From the NCBI GenBank assembly GCA_018433085.1, contig JAHDRW010000020.1:38096-102095 (forward strand): a DNA stretch of 64,000 bases. Reading direction: 5' to 3'. Shown piece by piece: positions 16,530-25,629 of the stretch; position 1 is the first letter of the stretch, and the number at the start of each line of letters is the position of its first letter. A program made the translations under genes and the position numbers. The notes under the pieces were generated by a model, which worked only from the letters and a program-made list of their open reading frames with translations, did not search any database and was not told the DNA's origin. This DNA comes from Deltaproteobacteria bacterium (GTDB taxonomy: Bacteria; Desulfobacterota; Desulfomonilia; UBA1062).

Positions 16530-18317
16530 TTATTTTACGGAAAGCAATGTCTGCATCATCTCGTCGCAAACGGATATGAGCTTTGCCGCGGCCTGATAGA
16601 GGTGCTGGTACTTCAGTATGTCGGCCATCTCCTCATCGAGATTGACGCCGGTCACGCTTTCCTTTCGCTGGATATACTGATCCAGGAGGGTCTCGTTGAA
16701 TTTCCTGTTGAGGCTCGCGTTCTGGACATCCACCCCTACTTCGGCGATAAACGAGCTGAAGTATGCATCGAGGGTAGTATCCATCCCTGTTCCGCCGAGA
16801 TCGGAGATCACCTGATCCTGGACGGAATAGACGGCCAGCGCGACATCGTTCATTCCGGGCGCCACCCGGCCGTTCGCGTCGAGATACCCGGCAGCGATCC
16901 GTGACGAGTCGGCCGTGAGTTCCGCGCTGATACCGAGGGTCTGGGTGATATCGAACAGGTCGTCGTTCGGCACGCCGGATTCCTCGGTCCAGGAAAAGAA
17001 GGTGTTCACTCCCATGACGGCGAGGGCATTGCTCGATTCCGCGCCGGCCGAGTGTTTTATGGCAAAGGTATGGCTCCCGTTGGCCTGGATGGTGAAGAAG
17101 CCGTCGGCATTCAGGGAAGCGGTGACCTCTCCGCCTCCGGCGGCAGCCTCGGTGTTGATCTCGGTGATCAGATTACCCACGGTATCGCCGGCAGGATCGA
17201 TGACATAGGTGTTGGACACCTCCCCGGCAGAGTCATAGGCCACGATCTCGAACTGTCCTCCGGACACGAATCGGTCGGAGAAAAGAAAATCCGCGCCCAG
17301 ATCGTCGGTCAGGGCCGTTATCTCTACGGTTCCCGTCAGCGAGCTCACCGGATCCAGCCCCACCCCTTCGGAGTGGAGCGAGTTCACCTGCCACACCAGC
17401 TCCTCGGTCAGGGAATTCATGGAGTCGAGGTAGGAGCCGATCTTGGTGTCCCGCACGTTCACCCAGCCGGCAAGCTTCCCGCCCTCGAGCTTGTTTGTGA
17501 CATTGACGGTCCTTCCCGACAGATCCTTCCACAGGATATCGGTGACCCCGGTGTCGGTGTTGCGCTCGTTGTCGAGGGCATAGTGGTCCTTTCCCAGCAC
17601 CAGCGGGGTTCCGCCCAGGATATACACCATCACCTGTCCCGACGACTCCTCCTCGTAGTAACTGATGTCCAGATATTCGGCGAGGTTCTCCAGGAGGAGT
17701 TCCCTCCGGTCGCGCAGATCGTTCGCATTGATGATGCCGTCGATCTCGACGCTGGAGATCTGATTATTGAGATCGGCTATCTGCTGTATGAGGGTATTGA
17801 TCTGGTTCACCGAGCCCCGGACACTGGAATCGAGATGTCTCTGATATTCCCTGAGGTTGTAGTCGAGATCCCCCATGAATTGAATGAGATTGTTCGATTT
17901 CGCCAGCAGGGCCTCGCGCTCGGGTGTGCCTTCCGGATTGTTGGAGAGGTCGCTCCACGCATTCCAGAACTCGCCCATGAGCTGATTGAGCCCGTACTCA
18001 TCGCTTTCGTTGAAGATGGTCTCGATCTCCTCCATGGCGCCGTTCTGCGCATCCCAATAGTAAAACTGGGATTTCTTGAGGGTCACCTGTTCATTGATAA
18101 ATGCATCATAATACCGTGTCACTTCCGTGGCCTTCACCCCGGTACCGATCTGACCCGGCCCCATGGTGATGGGAACGTTCGACTCCACCCTGAGCTGCTG
18201 TCGTGAATAGCCCTGGGTATTGGCGTTGGCGATGTTGTGCGATATCACCTCGATGGCCAGCTGAGACGAATACAGCGACCACCTGGCGATATCCAGTGCT
18301 CCTCCTACCCCCGGCAT
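16530..18317 (-). CDS. flgK: Flagellar hook-associated protein 1
   Basis: A 595-residue axial protein that forms the first hook-filament junction. The N-terminal ALDIARWSLYSSQLAIEVIS region and the SHNIANANTQGYSRQ signature are typical, and the C-terminus ends in the heptad-like MADILKYQHLYQAAAKLI segment shared by axial proteins. The start is 1 nt after flgN. The usual partner flgL is absent downstream. Confidence 0.96.
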   Translation of the reverse strand: MPGVGGALDIARWSLYSSQLAIEVISHNIANANTQGYSRQQLRVESNVPITMGPGQIGTGVKATEVTRYYDAFINEQVTLKKSQFYYWDAQNGAMEEIETIFNESDEYGLNQLMGEFWNAWSDLSNNPEGTPEREALLAKSNNLIQFMGDLDYNLREYQRHLDSSVRGSVNQINTLIQQIADLNNQISSVEIDGIINANDLRDRRELLLENLAEYLDISYYEEESSGQVMVYILGGTPLVLGKDHYALDNERNTDTGVTDILWKDLSGRTVNVTNKLEGGKLAGWVNVRDTKIGSYLDSMNSLTEELVWQVNSLHSEGVGLDPVSSLTGTVEITALTDDLGADFLFSDRFVSGGQFEIVAYDSAGEVSNTYVIDPAGDTVGNLITEINTEAAAGGGEVTASLNADGFFTIQANGSHTFAIKHSAGAESSNALAVMGVNTFFSWTEESGVPNDDLFDITQTLGISAELTADSSRIAAGYLDANGRVAPGMNDVALAVYSVQDQVISDLGGTGMDTTLDAYFSSFIAEVGVDVQNASLNRKFNETLLDQYIQRKESVTGVNLDEEMADILKYQHLYQAAAKLISVCDEMMQTLLSVK

Positions 18318-18318
18318 A

Positions 18319-18762
18319 TCACGCTCCTGTGTTTATCGCCCGGGGAAAGCCCCCGGACTTCTTCCCCTGGCGGTTGTAGCCGCTCTTCTCTCCGGAGAAG
18401 AAGATGTCCAGCTGATTCCCGATTTCCTCCAGCCTGCCGGTTACCAGGGACTTGGACAGCTCATTGAGCCCGGAAGCCTTTTTCCAGAGCATCACGAGCT
18501 CCTGCTGGAGAAGGCGTATCCTCTCGGCGCAATGAGGCAGGGGCTCGCCGTCCAGCGTGCTTATCTCCTGCCTGTTCTCTGTAATATCCTGGAGAACCCG
18601 GTACTTCTCCGGCATCGATTCCTCGAGCGACTCCACGTCCTGATTGGTGATGAACTCGAGCTCTGCCCGGAGAAGCTCGGTGAGACGTTCCACCAGCTCC
18701 TTCTCCCTTTCGATCCGCCCGATCATCCGGGTATATGAATTGCTGTCGGATTCAGTCATCAT
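18319..18762 (-). CDS. flgN: Flagellar export chaperone FlgN
   Basis: A 147-residue, largely alpha-helical, charged protein that fits FlgN, the export chaperone of the hook-associated proteins. It lies directly before flgK. I chose the ATG at 18762 because GAGGAAG precedes it by 6 nt. An upstream ATG at 18843 would add 27 residues and overlaps the flgJ stop as TAATG, so it cannot be ruled out. The family is weakly conserved; the position supports the call. Confidence 0.82.
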   Translation of the reverse strand: MMTESDSNSYTRMIGRIEREKELVERLTELLRAELEFITNQDVESLEESMPEKYRVLQDITENRQEISTLDGEPLPHCAERIRLLQQELVMLWKKASGLNELSKSLVTGRLEEIGNQLDIFFSGEKSGYNRQGKKSGGFPRAINTGA

Positions 18763-18842
18763 GCCGTCTTCCTCTCTTTCCTTCTCGCTAAAAACGGATA
18801 AGGACGTGATATCATATCTTATCGTCCGTTCCCCTGGCCGCA

Positions 18843-19127
18843 TTATTCACCCTCTTGCACGCTCAGGCCCTGCATGTGCTGCCTGAGCATGTCTCCGATC
18901 CCTAATGCGCCCGATTCCGCCATGGACCGTGCGAGGGACTGAAACAGCATGTCCTGGTAGATGTCCGATGCCAGGCCTTCACCGAGCAGCCCCTCGGGCA
19001 TCGATTCTCCCATGGTTTTTAAAAGCTGGTGGGCGAAGATGGACTCGAATTCCCTGCAGGCCATATCGACGGCCTTGGCCGGGTTTGTTTCCCTGATATG
19101 ATGCAGCTCCGCGATCCCCTTGATCAT
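18843..19127 (-). CDS. flgJ: Rod-binding protein, FlgJ N-terminal domain type
   Basis: A 94-residue protein matching the rod-binding domain of FlgJ (ACREFESIFAHQLLKTM and the later DIYQDMLFQSLARSMAESG). The muramidase domain found in enterobacterial FlgJ is missing, as is common outside that group. It scaffolds rod assembly in the periplasm. The ATG overlaps the flgI stop as ATGA and has GGAGGT in front; the longer frame starting at 19172 is less likely. Confidence 0.9.
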   Translation of the reverse strand: MIKGIAELHHIRETNPAKAVDMACREFESIFAHQLLKTMGESMPEGLLGEGLASDIYQDMLFQSLARSMAESGALGIGDMLRQHMQGLSVQEGE

Positions 19128-20209
19128 ATGACCTCCAGATCCGCATGCAGAGCACCGGTTCTCTTGATACACTGAAGGATGATCACCAGGTCCCTGGGCG
19201 AGACGCCGATGGCATTGAGCGCGGAGACGAGATCGCCGATGCTGGTGCCCGTGGGAAGCATCACCAGCTGCTGTCCGCCTTCACTCACACTGACCCCGGT
19301 CTGGGGAGTGACCGTAGTGACGCCCCGGGAAAACGAACCGGGCTGCGACACGGCCGGCTCCTCGGTGATCTCGATGCTCAAGTTCCCGTGCGCGATGGCG
19401 ACTGTCGAAATTCTGACGCTATTGCCCATGACAACGGTACCCGTCCGCTCGTTGACGACCACCCGTGCCCGGACATCGGGGGAGACCTCCACGGATTCGA
19501 TCATGGCGATGAACTCCACGGTCCTGTCCCGATAGCCCTCGGGGATGTCCACCTCTATGGTGGAAAGGTCGATCGCCCTGGCCACCTTTCCTCCCAGTCG
19601 GCTGTTGATGGTTTTCACCGCCCGTGAGACCGTGGTGAAATCCGGGCTGTTCATGACCAGGGTCAGCTTCTGCCCGAGATCGAGTTCGAGAGACCGCTCG
19701 ACCACCGCGCCCCCGGGTATCATGCCCACGGTGGGAAAATTCTTGGTCACTTCCGAGCCGGACGAGCCGCCCACGGAGAACCCGCCCACGGAGATCGGGC
19801 CCTGGGCCAGCGCGTACACCTTTCCGTCCGCCCCGTGAAGGGGCGAAGAGATGAGGGTGCCGCCGGCAAGCGACGATGCATCCCCCACCGATGAGACCGT
19901 GCAGTCCAGCGTCTGGGAGCTCCGGGCAAAGGGGGGAAGATTGGCGGTCACCATGACGGCCGCCACGTTCTTGACCTTGAGCATGTTGGGGTCCACGGTG
20001 ATGCCCATGTTCCTGAGCATGTTGGCCAGCGACCGGATGGTGAACTGCGATCCAGCCTTGTCACCCGTCCCGTTGAGACCGACCACGAGCCCATAGCCCG
20101 CCAACCGGTTTTCCCTCACACCCTGGATCTCCACCATGTCCTTGATCCTCACGGCCTGGACGTCTGTCGCGAGAAGAACGAGAAGAAATATCCATATCAG
20201 TCTCTTCAT
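19124..20209 (-). CDS. flgI: Flagellar P-ring protein FlgI
   Basis: A 361-residue periplasmic protein forming the P ring around the rod. The signal peptide is residues 1-19 (cleavage after VQA). Family features include VEIQGVRENRLAGYGLVVGLNGTGD near the start (VVGLNGTGD core) and the late DLVSALNAIGVSPRDLVIILQ. It lies 8 nt after flgH, in the standard order flgA-flgH-flgI-flgJ. Confidence 0.97.
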   Translation of the reverse strand: MKRLIWIFLLVLLATDVQAVRIKDMVEIQGVRENRLAGYGLVVGLNGTGDKAGSQFTIRSLANMLRNMGITVDPNMLKVKNVAAVMVTANLPPFARSSQTLDCTVSSVGDASSLAGGTLISSPLHGADGKVYALAQGPISVGGFSVGGSSGSEVTKNFPTVGMIPGGAVVERSLELDLGQKLTLVMNSPDFTTVSRAVKTINSRLGGKVARAIDLSTIEVDIPEGYRDRTVEFIAMIESVEVSPDVRARVVVNERTGTVVMGNSVRISTVAIAHGNLSIEITEEPAVSQPGSFSRGVTTVTPQTGVSVSEGGQQLVMLPTGTSIGDLVSALNAIGVSPRDLVIILQCIKRTGALHADLEVI

Positions 20210-20217
20210 GACATACC

Positions 20218-20913
20218 TCAGAACGGCCAGACCTTATCGATGGCCCGGGCGATGAATCCCTTGTTCTGCTGATCCCCGATGATGCCGCTTCCGTAGTAGT
20301 CGAGCTGCATGTCCGCGATGTATGTGGACTGGATGGTATTGCTCACGCTGATATCTTCGGGCCGGATGATGCCGGCGATAATGATGTACTGGTTCTCGCT
20401 GTTCACCCGGGTCTGCTTCTTGCCTCTGATCATCATGTTCCCTGAAGGAAGAACGCGCTCGACACGGGCGGACACCGTGCCCGAGATCGTTCCCTTGCGG
20501 GAGGTCTTTCCTTCTCCTTCAAACTCGGAGGCCGAGGACGCACTGACCGAGGGCGTGATCCCGTAGCCGAACACGGATGACTGGTCGAGGGGGAGCCCCA
20601 GCACGTCGGTGATGGAGTTGTCCATGGAACCCGTCCTGTCGGCCTCGGTCTTGGCCTCCTTGTTGGCCGACGAGCTCTCGACGATCTGGACCACCACAAT
20701 GTCGCCCACCCGGTGCGCCCGGGCGTCGCTGTACATGTCCGTAAACTTGGCGTCCGGAGTCCAGAGGGATCCGGGGGAGGCAGGGGCCTCGGACGGTTCT
20801 TCCACGGGGATGGCGAACTGGTCTTCACTCAGGCCTGGAGGCGGTTTCATGTGGGAGCACGCACTCAAGCAAATGATCGCTGCGAATATGGCAACTGTTC
20901 GATACACCTTCAT
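20218..20913 (-). CDS. flgH: Flagellar L-ring lipoprotein FlgH
   Basis: A 231-residue lipoprotein with signal peptide and lipobox LSAC (lipidated Cys19). It forms the outer-membrane L ring. Typical regions are GDIVVVQIVESSSANKEA (GDIVVVQI core), GKTSRKGTISGTVSARVERVLPSGN (start GKTSRKG) and the late VSNTIQSTYIADMQLDYYG. The 9-nt gap to flgA and 8-nt gap to flgI show one transcript. Confidence 0.97.
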   Translation of the reverse strand: MKVYRTVAIFAAIICLSACSHMKPPPGLSEDQFAIPVEEPSEAPASPGSLWTPDAKFTDMYSDARAHRVGDIVVVQIVESSSANKEAKTEADRTGSMDNSITDVLGLPLDQSSVFGYGITPSVSASSASEFEGEGKTSRKGTISGTVSARVERVLPSGNMMIRGKKQTRVNSENQYIIIAGIIRPEDISVSNTIQSTYIADMQLDYYGSGIIGDQQNKGFIARAIDKVWPF

Positions 20914-20922
20914 CTATTCCTC

Positions 20923-21873
20923 CTAGAACATAACCTCGATACGTGATGCAGCAATAACAGTGCCAAAGACCTTCCTGCCCGAGGCTGTATTTTTCACGGG
21001 AATCTGCTCTTCGAGAAACCCGTCTTTGAGCGCGACGCCCCGGCCCCGTACCACCAGGCCTTCGCACCGGGCCTCGATAAATACCGGATCTCCCCTGCTG
21101 ATGAGCGGAGGCTGCTCGATATTCGACCTGAGCAGCGGCATACCCGCACGAAGGGAGCCCTTGACCCGCATGCCCACACACTCTTTTTTGTCCCATGCGA
21201 GTGCCGGATAGGTGGAGATATCCAGGCGCTTCATTTCCAGGTCGGTCTCTCTGATCACGGTTCCCCGGGTGAGGTTCGTCCGTGCCACCGGCACCGACGC
21301 CACGACCCGGACCTTCCCGCTCACCCGGCATGATACAGCCGAGGCCCCCAGACCTGCGGTCAGTGTTGCCGAGGTGAAGCCCAAAAAGTCCTCCCGGGGG
21401 GAAAATTTTGCCTGGATGGCGTGACGAAATTTCTCGGGAACCCGGAAGCCGGCAGGGACCTTCACGTCTTCTATCACCACCTCGCCCACCTTTTTCCAGG
21501 GGCTGCTCCCCATAACCCCTTTCCGGTAGAGATCGGCCAGGTCCTTCGCGGACAGATCCACGAACTTCTCGCATACCTGTACGCTGGAGGAACCTTCCAG
21601 GATCACGGGTTTTCCGTAGTGATCTCCGATCTTCCCGGCAACGAACGCCGAGGAGAGGGTGACTCCCAGGGACCCGGCAGGGGTCTTCATGATGGGGATG
21701 CCGGAGAGCGTTTCCCCGTCCGCACCTTTCAGCACGGCAATGTCCTTCAGATAGATGTATTCGCCCGTTACGAAGGCCTTCTCACGAAGCACCACCCTGC
21801 TCTCGCCCATTGCCGCAGCCGGGCTGAAAAAAAGGGTGACAATGACGCTCAGGGGCACCAGCAGTTTCATCAT
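20923..21873 (-). CDS. flgA: Flagellar P-ring assembly chaperone FlgA
   Basis: A 316-residue periplasmic protein with a signal peptide (cleavage near residue 22) and a C-terminal SAF/ChapFlgA domain (about 190-316), where LTRGTVIRETDLEMKRLDI and VKGSLRAGMPLLRSNIEQPP-type motifs occur (cores TRGTVI and RAGMPLL). It assists assembly of FlgI into the P ring. The N-terminal half is less conserved. Confidence 0.93.
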   Translation of the reverse strand: MMKLLVPLSVIVTLFFSPAAAMGESRVVLREKAFVTGEYIYLKDIAVLKGADGETLSGIPIMKTPAGSLGVTLSSAFVAGKIGDHYGKPVILEGSSSVQVCEKFVDLSAKDLADLYRKGVMGSSPWKKVGEVVIEDVKVPAGFRVPEKFRHAIQAKFSPREDFLGFTSATLTAGLGASAVSCRVSGKVRVVASVPVARTNLTRGTVIRETDLEMKRLDISTYPALAWDKKECVGMRVKGSLRAGMPLLRSNIEQPPLISRGDPVFIEARCEGLVVRGRGVALKDGFLEEQIPVKNTASGRKVFGTVIAASRIEVMF

Positions 21874-21879
21874 GTCTCC

Positions 21880-22662
21880 TTATCTGGCGATGGAGGTGAC
21901 GACGCCGAGCATGGTATCCGCAGTCTTGATGGACTTTGAGTTGATCTCATACGCCCGCTGCCCCACGATCATGTTGATCATTTCCTCAATGGCGTCCACG
22001 TTGGACATCTCCAGGTAATTCTGTGCAAGGGTGCCGAAGTTATCGGTTCCCGGAACACCCTCGATGGGGTCTCCAGATGCCTCGGTGGCGATATAGTCAT
22101 TCATGCCCATGGCCTTCAGGCCGGCCGGGTTGGTGAAGACATAGATGGGTATCTGCCCGGTGGCGACAATCTCTCCGCCGCTGGACAGGCAGGTGATCTC
22201 ACCGTCTTTTGCGATGGAGATCGACGCCGTATCCTCTGGTATGGCAAAGTCGGGCTGGAGCCGGTTGCCCCGGGAATTCACGATGAATCCATCGTTATCC
22301 CTCTTGAACGAGCCGTCCCGTGAGTACACCTCCTGGTCGTCCGAAAGCATCCGGAAGAAGCCGTCCCCCTCGATGGCCACATCGAGCTCGTTCTTGGTTT
22401 CCAGGTAATCGCCCTGGGAGAACATCTTCTGCACGGATACCGGGCGCGTGCCCATCCCCACCTGGATGCCCACGGGCACGGTTCCTCCTGTCGCAGTGGG
22501 TGCCCCTGCCTCCTGGTAGGTGGCGTAGAAGAGATCCTCGAAGTTCGCCCTGCTCTTCTTAAAGCCTGTCGTGTTCACGTTCGCCAGATTGTTGGCCATG
22601 ACATCGATCATCATCTGCTGCGCATTCATACCGGTCGCCGCCGACCACATCGCCCTGATCAT
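21880..22662 (-). CDS. flgG: Flagellar distal rod protein FlgG
   Basis: A 260-residue axial protein of the distal rod. The N-terminus has MWSAATGMNAQQ and the ANNLANVNTTGFKKSR signature; the C-terminus has the matching NVDAIEEMINMIVGQRAYEINSK (core MIVGQRAYE). It follows flgF by 17 nt, the usual order. Confidence 0.97.
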   Translation of the reverse strand: MIRAMWSAATGMNAQQMMIDVMANNLANVNTTGFKKSRANFEDLFYATYQEAGAPTATGGTVPVGIQVGMGTRPVSVQKMFSQGDYLETKNELDVAIEGDGFFRMLSDDQEVYSRDGSFKRDNDGFIVNSRGNRLQPDFAIPEDTASISIAKDGEITCLSSGGEIVATGQIPIYVFTNPAGLKAMGMNDYIATEASGDPIEGVPGTDNFGTLAQNYLEMSNVDAIEEMINMIVGQRAYEINSKSIKTADTMLGVVTSIAR

Positions 22663-22679
22663 GTTTTATTCCCCTTTCT

Positions 22680-23417
22680 CTAGGCGGTCATGCCTACATT
22701 GTGCATAGACTGCGTGTAGGTTTCGTCCACCGATCTGATCATTCTCTGAAACGCCTCGTATGCCCGCTGGGTCGTGATGAGCCCCACCATCTCCACGACG
22801 GGGTCCACGTTCGCCGACTCGATACATCCCTGGCGGATCTCCGGGGCATCCATCACCGCCGGCGCATATCCTTGTCTGACGCCGAAAAGTGCATTTCCTT
22901 CCCTCACCAGTGCGTCATCCTCGATGGCGGCAATCTGGAGAACATCCACAACATTGCCGTCCACCATCACCGTGCCCCGGGAATCGATGGTCACCTTCCC
23001 GGTACCCGCGGCGATGTCTCCTCCCTGCCCCTGGACCGTGTGGCCTTGAGGCGTCACCAGCAGGCCCTCGGGAGAAACCAGAAACGAACCGCTCCGGGTG
23101 TACTTCAGCCCGCTGTCCGTAGCGACCACGAAAAATCCGTCTCCCGCGATAGCCGCATCCAGGGGGCTGCCGGTTTCCTGGAAGGCACCCTGGGCGGTGT
23201 CGATGTACTGCCTTCCCACAATCACGTCCACAGGGACCGTGCGGTGCTGGCCGGGTGCGAGCCGGGCTGTGTCGAGCGCCCTCTGAAAATCTTCGAATAC
23301 CACCGCATCCTTCTTGAAGCCGGCGGTGTTGACATTGGCGAGGTTGTTCGAGATCATCGCCAGCCTTTCCTCCATGGCGATCGCCCCTGCAGCAGCCGTG
23401 TAGATTCCCTGGTCCAT
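22680..23417 (-). CDS. flgF: Flagellar proximal rod protein FlgF
   Basis: A 245-residue rod protein, related to FlgG. The start at MDQGIYTAAAG is chosen because AGGAG precedes it and the axial motif ISNNLANVNTAGFKKD then sits at the usual place; a longer frame from 23501 would run across the promoter. The C-terminus has MVGLITTQRAYEAFQ. It heads the minus-strand flagellar operon and lies about 28 nt behind a sigma-54 promoter. Confidence 0.93.
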   Translation of the reverse strand: MDQGIYTAAAGAIAMEERLAMISNNLANVNTAGFKKDAVVFEDFQRALDTARLAPGQHRTVPVDVIVGRQYIDTAQGAFQETGSPLDAAIAGDGFFVVATDSGLKYTRSGSFLVSPEGLLVTPQGHTVQGQGGDIAAGTGKVTIDSRGTVMVDGNVVDVLQIAAIEDDALVREGNALFGVRQGYAPAVMDAPEIRQGCIESANVDPVVEMVGLITTQRAYEAFQRMIRSVDETYTQSMHNVGMTA

Positions 23418-23444
23418 ACCGTCTCCTTTCCTGAGACACGATTG

Positions 23445-23460
23445 AGCAAGGAAGATGCCA
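23445..23460 (-). promoter_or_regulatory. Sigma-54 promoter of the flgF operon
   Basis: On the minus strand the sequence reads TGGCAT-CTTCC-TTGCT: GG and GC are exactly 10 nt apart, with one mismatch to the TGGCAC-N5-TTGC consensus. The expected transcript start is about 15-20 nt before the flgF ATG. Sigma-54 control of rod and ring genes is common in polar-flagellated bacteria. Confidence 0.75.
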
Positions 23461-23601
23461 GGGACTTCAAAGCCACTGTCTGAGCCATTGTACCTGAACA
23501 AACAGGGGGAATTTTTTTCCTCCCCCCCTGATGTGTATGCCGCCGGATACCTGGGTGAAAAGTGCGGTAAGAGGTTGATTTTTCCCGCACTGAAAATACA
23601 C

Positions 23602-23628
23602 TAAAGGTTAACTGTCACATTCCGATAT
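23602..23628 (+). promoter_or_regulatory. Sigma-28 (FliA) promoter of the flgM unit
   Basis: TAAA, a 15-nt spacer, then TCCGATAT: a near-perfect match to the FliA consensus TAAA-N15-GCCGATAA. It lies about 45 nt before the small gene that precedes flgM, so the anti-sigma factor gene is under control of the sigma factor it restrains. Confidence 0.82.
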
Positions 23629-23673
23629 AGAGAGAAAGACTGAGCCGTACAAGGGGCAAACGAAGGAGTGTAC

Positions 23674-23889
23674 ATGGAGGTCAAAAGCATCTTCGTCAAT
23701 CTCATCATGAGAAGCTATGAGAAGAAGGACACACCAAAACAAAATGACAGCCAACAGGAGGTTCCGGAGAAGGAACCGGTGCAGGATGTTGTCGCGATAT
23801 CACCTCAAGCAAGCAGGCGACTCTTCGGAGAGCTCATGGAGCATAGTCTGAAGAAAGGACTGAGCGGGGTCAGTGCAGATGAAAATTAA
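23674..23889 (+). CDS. Small unknown protein co-transcribed with flgM
   Basis: A 71-residue soluble protein rich in Lys, Glu and Gln, with a DVVAISPQASRRLFGELM segment that resembles the short D-x-V-x-I-S-pattern seen in small flagellar regulators. AAGGAG lies 6 nt before the ATG. It sits directly behind the sigma-28 promoter and overlaps the flgM start by 11 nt. I do not know its function; a flagellar role is inferred from promoter and position. Confidence 0.68.
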   Translation: MEVKSIFVNLIMRSYEKKDTPKQNDSQQEVPEKEPVQDVVAISPQASRRLFGELMEHSLKKGLSGVSADEN

Positions 23890-24187
23890 CAATACCACCA
23901 ATCTAGAGGCACTCAAGGCATACGGAACGAACGCGGCCGAACGGCCTCATCAGACACGGGAAGCCGGCGAGAAGAATCAGAACACCATATCCATTCAGGA
24001 CAAGATCAACATATCGGCAAAGGTAAAGATGTTTCAGGACATCAAACACGCGGCGCTCGATGCCCCTGAGATCAGAGCCGAGAAGGTCGAGCAGGCCCGG
24101 CAGCAGATCGAGAGCGGCACGTACCGTCCCGATTACACCATGATCGCAGACAAGCTGCTGAGCCACAACATCAGCGCCAAGATCTGA
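23879..24187 (+). CDS. flgM: Anti-sigma-28 factor FlgM
   Basis: A 102-residue protein whose C-terminal half matches FlgM: DKINISAKVKMFQDI, then APEIRAEKVEQARQQIESG and YRPDYTMIADKLL (cores IRAEKVE and IADKLL). FlgM binds and inhibits FliA until the hook is complete and FlgM is exported. The N-terminal half is probably disordered. The start ATG at 23879 overlaps the preceding stop; a GTG two codons upstream is an alternative. Confidence 0.88.
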   Translation: MKINNTTNLEALKAYGTNAAERPHQTREAGEKNQNTISIQDKINISAKVKMFQDIKHAALDAPEIRAEKVEQARQQIESGTYRPDYTMIADKLLSHNISAKI

Positions 24188-24196
24188 TCTTTGTTC

Positions 24197-25510
24197 CTAA
24201 GGGTCGATCGACTCAAGGTACTTCAGATGCGGTCCCCGGAGCACGCCTGTCTCCACGCGGCATACATGGATGCGTTTGTGCAGGGCGTCCGGGTGCCGGA
24301 AGCCCTGCAAATCCGGAGAGGGCCCGCCCCCTTCGGGCGCTGAGGAAGCATCAACCGGACCTTCGTCAGGCAGCCCTTCCCGCAGGAGACCCATCAGGAC
24401 AAGATAGGCATCGGCTCCCATGGCTGCCAACGGTTCGCTGTCGACCCCGCTTTCCGGCCTGCCGGCGATTCTTTTGATCCAGCTTGAAATCCTTTCCCCC
24501 CGGGTGGAGCGGGGACGGAAATCCGTCACCAGATACACGCCGTCCAGATCGTCTCCACCCTGAACAAGAAACCGCTGTTCCTGCGGCACATTCACCACCA
24601 CGACCGGTGACTTCAGATTCTGCCTGCGTAGCGTCCTGATGGCGGAAAGCGTGGTTTTCTCCGCGTACGGCAGGTAAATGACGCCGGGGTTCTTCTGCTT
24701 CACGGACCCCAGTGCATCCTGAAGATCGGCCTTGTCGCCCGAGAGAATGCAGAGCTCGGAGACCGCCCCGCCCAGCGCGATCATCTCCGAGGAGAACCTG
24801 CTTGCCAGCAGGACAGAGCCCGAGGCGTCCTGATCGAGGACGATCATGGCATCGGCGGCATTCAGGGTGTTCCTGGCAAACAGCGCAGCGGCGCGCGCCC
24901 GGTCTTTCAGGGACGAGCCGAGCTGCACCGCCGTACACTCCGGTCCTGCCTGCAGGAGGCATTGCACGGACGGCATCACCGTGACAAAGGTTCCGCTTTC
25001 CCGGGAAAACACACCCTCCGGCCCGAAGACCCGGGAAGATCGGAACAGGATCGGGCCGCGGATATCCTCTTCCCGGACAAACCCGGCGATCGCTTCGAGA
25101 GAATCAAAGATTCTGGTGCCGGTCTCTTTCGGGACCAGCTCGACCTTGCGACCGGCCAGGGTGCCATTCAGATCGTGCGCGCGCCGTATGCCTTTCCAGA
25201 GCAGGCCTTCCGGGAGATTCCCATCTTCCGGGATATCCATGCACACGGCAATCTCAAGTGGTCCGGCATCCGTGCCGGACACCACGGCCTGCTCGCCCTT
25301 TCCCCGGGAGCAGCCTGCCAGCGACCCCGCAACGAGAATCCCGACGATCAGCACGAGCCGGGTCAGGATCTTCAACCCGCCCGTGCGGCCGCATCGCGCC
25401 CTGCCGCAGTCAGTCCTGCGGATGGAGAGGCCCGGAGCCGTCCCCCCGTAGTCGGGTTTGCACAGGTCCGGCAGAAACGTTCCGGAGCGGTCGGTGTCAC
25501 CTATGTTCAC
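24197..25510 (-). CDS. Periplasmic-binding-protein-like lipoprotein (Peripla_BP_6 type)
   Basis: A 437-residue frame holding a lipoprotein signal (LVLIVGILVAGSLAGC, Cys67) and then a two-lobed type I periplasmic binding fold like the branched-chain amino acid or LpoA-type binding proteins (AVCMDIPEDG, LWKGIRRAHDLN, then alternating sheet and helix to about 390). No transporter genes are adjacent, so the ligand is unknown. The start is unclear: the GTG at 25510 has a GGGAG site but puts 45 residues before the signal peptide; a TTG at 25375 gives a normal signal peptide but lacks a good ribosome site. Confidence 0.68.
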   Translation of the reverse strand: MNIGDTDRSGTFLPDLCKPDYGGTAPGLSIRRTDCGRARCGRTGGLKILTRLVLIVGILVAGSLAGCSRGKGEQAVVSGTDAGPLEIAVCMDIPEDGNLPEGLLWKGIRRAHDLNGTLAGRKVELVPKETGTRIFDSLEAIAGFVREEDIRGPILFRSSRVFGPEGVFSRESGTFVTVMPSVQCLLQAGPECTAVQLGSSLKDRARAAALFARNTLNAADAMIVLDQDASGSVLLASRFSSEMIALGGAVSELCILSGDKADLQDALGSVKQKNPGVIYLPYAEKTTLSAIRTLRRQNLKSPVVVVNVPQEQRFLVQGGDDLDGVYLVTDFRPRSTRGERISSWIKRIAGRPESGVDSEPLAAMGADAYLVLMGLLREGLPDEGPVDASSAPEGGGPSPDLQGFRHPDALHKRIHVCRVETGVLRGPHLKYLESIDP

Positions 25511-25629
25511 GGCAATATTCTCCCATGGTCCGTCTTCCCTTGAAAACGATTGGTATATACCACTGAAGTATGGTACTGAATCAACCGGTAATTATTCCGC
25601 CGTATCGGCTCATGAAAGGAGAGCGAGCA

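Noticed and set aside
25553..25564. Palindrome TGGTATATACCA between divergent genes
   Set aside because: Only 12 bp, AT-rich in the centre and without a second copy nearby; chance is likely enough that it is not listed as a site.
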